Shown piece after piece: positions 58,381 to 64,000 of a stretch of 64,000 bases of DNA; the stretch's first letter is position 1; every line of letters starts with the position of its first letter. Location: positions 62,001-126,000 of the forward strand of contig JAFWRO010000021.1 of assembly GCA_017519885.1 (NCBI GenBank). Reading direction: 5' to 3'. The notes below the pieces were generated by a model, which had not been told where the DNA came from, did no database searches, and worked only from the letters and a program-made list of their open reading frames with translations. Source of the stretch: Liminaster sp017519885 (GTDB lineage Bacteria; Bacteroidota; Bacteroidia; Bacteroidales; UBA3663). The position numbers and the translations under genes are program-made.

Positions 58381-60423
58381 ATGAAACGACAGTTATTGTT
58401 ATTTGCCCTGTTGGCTTCATGTTCGGTTGCAGTCTTTGCACAGGGAGCCAAGGGCAGGTTCTACCAAACCCGAGCCGCCGCCGACTCAGCCTATCACCGT
58501 TGGGAAGAAGAACCCGTGTGGATGGAGCAGGTGGTCGTGACCGGCACTCGAACACCCAAGAGCCTGAAGGACGTGCCTATTCAGACGCGTCTGATCACGT
58601 CGTATGATATCCAGAAAGCCGATGCCACGAATGTGGAAGACCTTTTGCAGCAGGAGATGCCTGGCGTGGAGTTCAGTTATGCTATGAACCAGCAGACCCA
58701 CCTCAACTTCTCGGGCTTCGGTGGACAAAACGTGCTCTTCCTCGTTGATGGCGAACGTCTTGCCGGAGAGACGCTGGACGACGTCGATTTCACGCGTCTC
58801 AACATGGCAAGTGTGGAACGCATCGAGATCGTGAAGGGTGCAGCTTCGGCGCTCTATGGATCGAGTGCCGCAGGTGGCGTGATCAACATCATCACCAAGG
58901 AACCAACAAAACCTTGGACGCTCAATGTCAATACCCGCGCCTCAAAGCACAACGAATGGCGTTATGGAGCATCGTTGGGCCTGAACAGGAATCACTTGCA
59001 GAACATGCTTTCGTACCATGCGACCACGATTGACAACTTTAACTTCACGAGTGGTCCGAAACCTTTGGCCCGTACTGTGACCAATTTCTATGGTGACAAT
59101 ACGTTCAACATAAAGGACCAGTTGATATGGCGCCCCGTCAGTACCTTCCGACTCACTGCCAAAGCCGGCTATTTCTTCCGCGAACAGGTGCGAAGCGAGA
59201 CCATTCCCGAGCGTTATCGAAACTTTACGGGAGGATTGCGTGGCAATTGGGATATCACAAAGCTTGACAACCTTGAGGTGAGCTATCATTTCGACCAGTA
59301 TGACAAGTCGGAATTCCGTAAACTCGATGATATTGAGGTACGTAACTATTCCAACGTCCAGAATTCCCTTCGTATGCTTTATAGCCACAGTTTTGAGCGA
59401 GGCGATGTCCTTTCTTTGGGCAGTGACTATATGCACGATTATCTGATGAACCGCAACTTCACGGGAGGACAACGTGAGGAGGATTCGTTCGACTTCTTCG
59501 GACAATTCGACTGGAGAGTCGATGAGAAATTGGAGTTTGTAGGTGCAATGCGCTACGACTATTTCAGCGATGGCAACCAGCATCGTGTGACACCCAAGTT
59601 GTCGGCACGTTACCAGCCAATTGGCAGTGTGAATCTGCGTGCCAGTTACGGAATGGGTTTCAGAGCGCCCAGGCTCAAGGAGAAATATTACAATTTCGAC
59701 ATGGCGGGAATCTGGATTATCCAGGGCAACGAGGATTTGAAATCCGAATTGAGTCATAACTTCAATGCCTCGGTCGAATACACCAAGCGTCACTTCAATC
59801 TCACGGCAGGAGGTTACTTCAACAGCGTCGATAATCGTATTGCTACCGGAGCTCCCTTCGTCGATGCCTCCATTGACCCCGCAAGACCCGACCAGCTTTA
59901 TCTGAGTTACATCAACCTCGAGAACTACACGACCTTCGGTTTCGACGTGACCACGCAGGTCAAGTGGGACAACGGATTGGGAGTGAAACTGAGTTATGCC
60001 TATGTGCATGAGGAGCTGCCCCAGGACGAGCAAGGCGAGTCGATCAACAACCAGTATATCCCTGCACGCTCACACTCGTTGACGGCACGCTGTGAATGGG
60101 ATAGGCAGTTCACTGCACGTTATGGCTTGAACATCTCGATCAATGGGCGTGCAATGAGTGGCGTGGATAATGATGAGTATGTCGATTACCGTTCGAAGGA
60201 TGCCAATGGCAGACTCCTGAAGAAGTCGATTCATTACAATCCTTACTCGATCTGGAAGTTGACGTTGGCTCAACGTATCGGTCCGGCCATCAGGCTCACC
60301 ATTGCAGCCGACAATGTCTTCAACTACAAGCCCGACTACTACTATCTCAATGCCCCGCTTACCGATGGCATCACCTTACAGGTGGGAATGAGCATCGACG
60401 TTGAGAAGTTGTTCGAAAAGTAA
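58381..60423 (+). CDS. hmuR: TonB-dependent outer-membrane receptor (HmuR-like)
   Basis: 680 aa from the ATG at 58381; the signal peptide is KRQLLLFALLASCSVAVFAQ. The plug domain reads EQVVVTGTRTPKSLKDVPIQ (TonB-box-like), NVEDLLQQEMPGVEFSYAMN and IEIVKGAASALYGSSAAGGV. The remaining ~480 residues form the barrel, ending GITLQVGMSIDVEKLFEK. It imports heme or a hemophore cargo with TonB energy; the HmuY partner is upstream. Confidence 0.9.
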   Translation: MKRQLLLFALLASCSVAVFAQGAKGRFYQTRAAADSAYHRWEEEPVWMEQVVVTGTRTPKSLKDVPIQTRLITSYDIQKADATNVEDLLQQEMPGVEFSYAMNQQTHLNFSGFGGQNVLFLVDGERLAGETLDDVDFTRLNMASVERIEIVKGAASALYGSSAAGGVINIITKEPTKPWTLNVNTRASKHNEWRYGASLGLNRNHLQNMLSYHATTIDNFNFTSGPKPLARTVTNFYGDNTFNIKDQLIWRPVSTFRLTAKAGYFFREQVRSETIPERYRNFTGGLRGNWDITKLDNLEVSYHFDQYDKSEFRKLDDIEVRNYSNVQNSLRMLYSHSFERGDVLSLGSDYMHDYLMNRNFTGGQREEDSFDFFGQFDWRVDEKLEFVGAMRYDYFSDGNQHRVTPKLSARYQPIGSVNLRASYGMGFRAPRLKEKYYNFDMAGIWIIQGNEDLKSELSHNFNASVEYTKRHFNLTAGGYFNSVDNRIATGAPFVDASIDPARPDQLYLSYINLENYTTFGFDVTTQVKWDNGLGVKLSYAYVHEELPQDEQGESINNQYIPARSHSLTARCEWDRQFTARYGLNISINGRAMSGVDNDEYVDYRSKDANGRLLKKSIHYNPYSIWKLTLAQRIGPAIRLTIAADNVFNYKPDYYYLNAPLTDGITLQVGMSIDVEKLFEK

Positions 60424-60536
60424 AAAATCTGGACAATTAGCCTTCTCCATTTGCCTATTTTGGTCAATAATTGGCATGAAATGAATCCGCAAAGCAGATT
60501 TTCGAGTCGAAATTTTGTTATGCGGATTTTTTTATG

Positions 60537-60544
60537 TATATTTG
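60537..60544 (+). promoter_or_regulatory. -7 box for the GH3 gene
   Basis: TATATTTG followed by CCCC, 27 bp before the ATG at 60571. It rules out the 40-codon upstream extension of the frame. Confidence 0.65.
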
Positions 60545-60570
60545 CCCCAATTAAGTTAATCCCTTTGAAT

Positions 60571-63258
60571 ATGAAAAACAAATGCTTTCTGTTGGTGGTT
60601 TTAGCCATTCTATGCAGTTTCGGCGTTGCCGAAGCGAAGAGGACTTTACCTTATCAGAATCCCAAACTCTCTGCTGAAGTTCGAGCACAGGACCTGCTCA
60701 GCCGACTTACCCTTGAACAAAAGGTCACTTTAATGATGAACGACAGTCGCGCCATCCCCGAACTCGGTATCCAGGAATACAATTGGTGGAGCGAAGCTTT
60801 GCATGGCGCTGCACGTAGTGGCGTGGCAACTGTCTTTCCTCAAGCCATCGGTATGGCAGCCTCTTTCGACCCTGAACTGTTGGAGCAGGTGATGGACATC
60901 GCCAGCACCGAGCAGCGTATCAAGTATATCCAGGCACGTCGCGAAGGTTTGGTGAAGCGATACAGTGGCTTGACGGTTTGGACTCCCAATATCAACATCT
61001 TCCGCGACCCTCGATGGGGACGTGGACAGGAGACTTATGGTGAAGATCCATTCCTGACACGCAAGATGGGTCGCGCCGTCGTTCTCGGCTTGCAGGGCGA
61101 TCCCAAGACGAAGGTTTATGAGCAGGCAGGGCCAGGCAAATGGCGTCCCTACGACAAACTGCATGCCTGCCTCAAGCATTATGCTGTTCATAGCGGTCCG
61201 GAATACGAGCGCCATAAGTTCAATGCTGCCGACATCAGTCAGCGTGACCTTGCCGAGACCTATCTCTATGCGTTTGAGAACCTCGTGAAGACCACCGATG
61301 TGCACGAAGTGATGTGTGCCTACAATGCCTACGAAGGAAAGCCTTGCTGTGGTTCCGACCAACTGCTGACTCAGATTCTGCGCAATGAGTGGGGCTACAA
61401 GGGCCTTGTGGTGAGCGACTGCGGAGCCATCAACGATTTCTATTCTCCGAGATACGAGAACCACCAGATCTTCCCCGGTGATGCTGCTGCCTCGTCGGCA
61501 AATGCCGTTTTGAGCGGTACCGATGTAGAGTGTGGAAGCGCCTATAAGACCCTGCCCGAAGCCGTCCAGCGCGGTCTCATCAGCGAGGAGGAAATCAATG
61601 TTTCGGTGCTGCGTCTGCTGACCGATCGTTTCCGTTTGGGCGAGATGGATAGTGACGAACTTGTTTCGTGGAACTATATCCCCGAATCATCGCTTGCCTC
61701 GGAGGAGAGCGATGCGATTGCCCTTCGGATGGCTCGCGAGTCGATGGTGCTTCTTCAGAACAATAGGAATCTGCTGCCCTTGAAGAAGGGGACGAAGATT
61801 GCCGTGATTGGTGCCAATGCCACCGACAGTGTGGCTCAGTGGGGCAATTACTACGGTACGCCACGTGGTACGGTCACTGTGCTCGACGCCATGAAGAAGA
61901 CCTTTGGCGAATCGAATGTCATTTATCAGCGTGGTTCGAACCTCGTGACAAGTGATGTCTTCGAGAGCGCATTCAGCAAGTGTACAGGTTTGAACGGGCA
62001 GCGTGGTTTCACAGCCAAATATTGGAACAATCCACGTTGTGAGGGAGAGCCCGATGTCGTGCTGGACCTCACTTCCCCCTGGCAACTAAGTACAGGTGGC
62101 GCCACTGTATTTGCTCCTGGTGTAAACCTCCGCGATTTCTCGGCGAAGTATGTTGCTACGTTCCATGCCGACAAGTCGCAGGACATCGTGCTCGATGGCT
62201 TCATCTGTGGCCAGGGCGTCTATCTTGTCAATGGTGACACCATACAGAAGTTCCGCACCAATCATGGTCCTCGTCCTTTCAGCGCAACCATCGCCGTAGA
62301 GGAAGGCAAGGGCTACAATATCGAGATTGATTGGGCATATGTCATGGATGATGCTCAAATCAACTTCGACTTGGGTGTCATCAACCAGTTGGACTACGAC
62401 AAACTTTTGGCAGATACAAAGGATGCCGACGTCTATGTCTATGTGGGCGGCATTTCTCCCAAACTCGAAGGCGAGGAGATGAAGGTTCCCTACGAAGGTT
62501 TCCGTGGCGGTGATCGCACCAGCATACAGTTGCCCGCCGTTCAACGCGAGACACTCAGGAAACTTCACGAGACGGGTAAGCCCGTAGTATTCGTCTGCAT
62601 GAGCGGTTCGGCCATCGGTCTTGAACCGGAGACCAAGACCTGCAATGCCATTCTCCAGGCTTGGTACGGTGGTCAGCAAGGTGGACAGGCTGTGGCCGAT
62701 GTCCTTTCGGGAGACTATAATCCCGCAGGACGTCTTCCTATCACCTTCTATCGCAGTGATGATGACTTGCCCGACTTCGGTGACTACAACATGAATGGGC
62801 AGAAGGGTCACACCTATCGCTACTTCAAGGGTGAACCTCTCTTTGCTTTTGGCGAGGGTATGAGTTACAGCACCTTCGAATATAGCAATGCACGTCTGCT
62901 TCGTACTGCTTTTTCCAAGGCAGATAGCGAAATGATTCAAGCCCGTTATTCGCTGCTTGTCACGCTGAAGAATACCAGCCAGCGTGATGGCGAGGAGGTC
63001 GTGCAGGTTTATTTGAAGAGGAACAACGACGAAGAAGGCCCAGTGCGTTCGTTGCGCGGCTTCAAGCGTGTCTTTGTTCCAGCAGGTGATTCAGTCCAAG
63101 TCGCAGTGCCCATCGAGGACTTTTGCACCTACAATCCGGAAACATGCAAGATGGAAATCGTTCCTGGCGAATATACCCTTTACTATGGCTCAAGCAGTCG
63201 CATGAAGGATTTGCATTGGGTCGTATTGAATTTGAAAGAAGAAAAGAAAAAGAAGTGA
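60571..63258 (+). CDS. secreted glycoside hydrolase family 3 (beta-xylosidase/beta-glucosidase type) with PA14
   Basis: 895 aa. The signal peptide is CFLLVVLAILCSFGVAEA. The (beta/alpha)8 domain has NWWSEALHGAARSGVATVFP, TPNINIFRDPRWGRGQETYG, CLKHYAVHSGPEYERH and the nucleophile Asp in KGLVVSDCGAIND. The alpha/beta sandwich follows, interrupted by a PA14-like insert (GFTAKYWNNPRCEGEPDVVL...) of ~130 residues; then VYLKRNNDEEGPVRSLRGFK in the fibronectin-III-like end. It removes terminal sugars from plant oligosaccharides. Its TGA overlaps the prfA GTG start. Confidence 0.93.
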   Translation: MKNKCFLLVVLAILCSFGVAEAKRTLPYQNPKLSAEVRAQDLLSRLTLEQKVTLMMNDSRAIPELGIQEYNWWSEALHGAARSGVATVFPQAIGMAASFDPELLEQVMDIASTEQRIKYIQARREGLVKRYSGLTVWTPNINIFRDPRWGRGQETYGEDPFLTRKMGRAVVLGLQGDPKTKVYEQAGPGKWRPYDKLHACLKHYAVHSGPEYERHKFNAADISQRDLAETYLYAFENLVKTTDVHEVMCAYNAYEGKPCCGSDQLLTQILRNEWGYKGLVVSDCGAINDFYSPRYENHQIFPGDAAASSANAVLSGTDVECGSAYKTLPEAVQRGLISEEEINVSVLRLLTDRFRLGEMDSDELVSWNYIPESSLASEESDAIALRMARESMVLLQNNRNLLPLKKGTKIAVIGANATDSVAQWGNYYGTPRGTVTVLDAMKKTFGESNVIYQRGSNLVTSDVFESAFSKCTGLNGQRGFTAKYWNNPRCEGEPDVVLDLTSPWQLSTGGATVFAPGVNLRDFSAKYVATFHADKSQDIVLDGFICGQGVYLVNGDTIQKFRTNHGPRPFSATIAVEEGKGYNIEIDWAYVMDDAQINFDLGVINQLDYDKLLADTKDADVYVYVGGISPKLEGEEMKVPYEGFRGGDRTSIQLPAVQRETLRKLHETGKPVVFVCMSGSAIGLEPETKTCNAILQAWYGGQQGGQAVADVLSGDYNPAGRLPITFYRSDDDLPDFGDYNMNGQKGHTYRYFKGEPLFAFGEGMSYSTFEYSNARLLRTAFSKADSEMIQARYSLLVTLKNTSQRDGEEVVQVYLKRNNDEEGPVRSLRGFKRVFVPAGDSVQVAVPIEDFCTYNPETCKMEIVPGEYTLYYGSSSRMKDLHWVVLNLKEEKKKK

Positions 63259-64000
63259 ATAGTCTATTAGAAAAACTGGACGGCTTGAAGAGTCGGTTCG
63301 AGGAGGTGTCGCTCCTTGTGACCGACCCGAATGTGATTGCCGACCAACAGCGATATGTCAAGCTAACACGCGAATATCGTGACCTGGAGCATATCCTTCA
63401 GGCACGCAAGGAATATGTCGAGGCCTTGTCAGGACGTGATGAGGCACGCGAACTTATGCAGACCGAGAGCGATCCCGAGATGAAGGAGATGGCTCGTGAG
63501 CAGTTGCAGGACTGTGAGGCCCGCATTCCTGAAATTGAAGAGAAGATCAAGGTGCTCCTCATCCCCAAGGATCCCGAGGATGCAAAGAATGCTGTGCTCG
63601 AAATCCGTGGTGGCACGGGAGGTGACGAGGCAGCACTGTTCGCCGGCGACCTCTTCAAGATGTACCAACGCTTCTGTGAGTCGAAAGGCTGGACGCTCTC
63701 TGTGCAGTCGTACACCGAAGGCTCGGTGGGTGGTTTCAAGGAAATCATCTGCATGGTGACCGGCGATTCTGTCTATGGTACTTTGAAGTACGAGTCAGGT
63801 GTGCATCGTGTACAGCGTGTTCCCGTTACCGAGACGCAAGGACGTGTGCATACCTCAGCTGCTACTGTCGCTGTGCTGCCCGAAGCCGATGAGTTCGAGG
63901 TGCACATCAACGAAGGCGAGATCAAATGGGATACCTTCCGCAGTTCAGGAGCCGGTGGACAGAACGTCAACAAGGTGGAGTCGGGTGTGCGTCTGCGCTA
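63255..64000 (+). CDS. prfA: peptide chain release factor 1, C-terminus cut by window edge
   Basis: 248 complete codons from the GTG at 63255, which overlaps the GH3 stop (GTGA), so a GTG start with coupling is proposed; the next in-frame ATG is too far in. The N-terminal helical domain is complete. RGGTGGDEAALFAGDLFKMY and GVHRVQRVPVTETQGRVHTS are release-factor signatures, and the GGQ motif of peptidyl-tRNA hydrolysis is in SSGAGGQNVNKVESG near residue 235. It terminates at UAA and UAG. The remaining ~110-120 residues lie outside the window. Confidence 0.93.
   Translation, partial: MNSLLEKLDGLKSRFEEVSLLVTDPNVIADQQRYVKLTREYRDLEHILQARKEYVEALSGRDEARELMQTESDPEMKEMAREQLQDCEARIPEIEEKIKVLLIPKDPEDAKNAVLEIRGGTGGDEAALFAGDLFKMYQRFCESKGWTLSVQSYTEGSVGGFKEIICMVTGDSVYGTLKYESGVHRVQRVPVTETQGRVHTSAATVAVLPEADEFEVHINEGEIKWDTFRSSGAGGQNVNKVESGVRLR

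Overview
The window is a piece of a Bacteroidales chromosome, most likely Prevotella-like. The evidence is the recurring Bacteroidetes -7 promoter box (TAnnTTTG, usually TATCTTTGCA) upstream of many genes, the absence of obvious Shine-Dalgarno sequences, a moderately high GC content, and family-typical genes (gldE, DUF4292, DUF4492, CotH, HmuY/HmuR, PL22, GH43, a cydAB operon with DUF4492). No rRNA, tRNA or CRISPR was recognised. Nothing was searched against a database; all calls come from reading the sequence.

Layout. 1-11.8 kb: housekeeping genes, namely dnaN (partial), a pepD-type dipeptidase, an envelope set (Skp/OmpH-like, OmpA-like lipoprotein, YihY), and an operon PASTA protein - rluD - ddl - acyltransferase - nadC. 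12.0-17.6 kb: branched-chain amino acid operon ilvD-ilvB-ilvN-ilvC, with an unusual Cys-rich N-terminal extension on IlvN. 17.7-23.0 kb: radical SAM protein, TPR protein, DUF4292 lipoprotein and an EnvC/LytM-like protein with Lys-rich repeats. 23.0-32.8 kb: a surface-glycan cluster (FdtA-like ketoisomerase, FemAB-like protein, DegT aminotransferase, hexapeptide acyltransferase, Wzx-type flippase, three glycosyltransferases, a CotH protein). 32.8-35.3 kb: alanine/glycine symporter and miaA. 35.3-44.2 kb: an accessory region with a RhuM-Fic fusion between ~85-bp direct repeats, a candidate small RNA, pseudogene remnants, an inverted-repeat MITE-like element, and a 1-kb inverted-repeat-bounded unit holding an AraC-like HTH gene and a ten-unit 42-bp repeat array. 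44.2-53.6 kb, minus strand: cydAB, DUF4492, GH43, PL22, then flotillin-DUF805-NfeD. 53.7-64 kb: folP-cdaA-gldE-PPTase, hmuY-hmuR, a GH3 enzyme and prfA (partial).

The most unusual thread is a set of short-period tandem repeats (exact or near 7-, 9- or 10-nt period) that lie directly upstream of start codons at many separate loci. Each locus has its own unit (for example CTAGATNYT, CGGAGTNYT, ATAGTRAYT, YYTCGAACC). The YYTCGAACC nonamer also occurs beside a fixed hairpin (GGCAGCCA-N4-TGGCTGCC) in several leaders, and it occurs in frame inside two genes, folP (RFE tripeptides) and a glycosyltransferase (SNL/SNP tripeptides). The repeat array beside the HTH gene and the ~150-nt promoter-to-terminator small transcript are the other leading candidates for undescribed systems.
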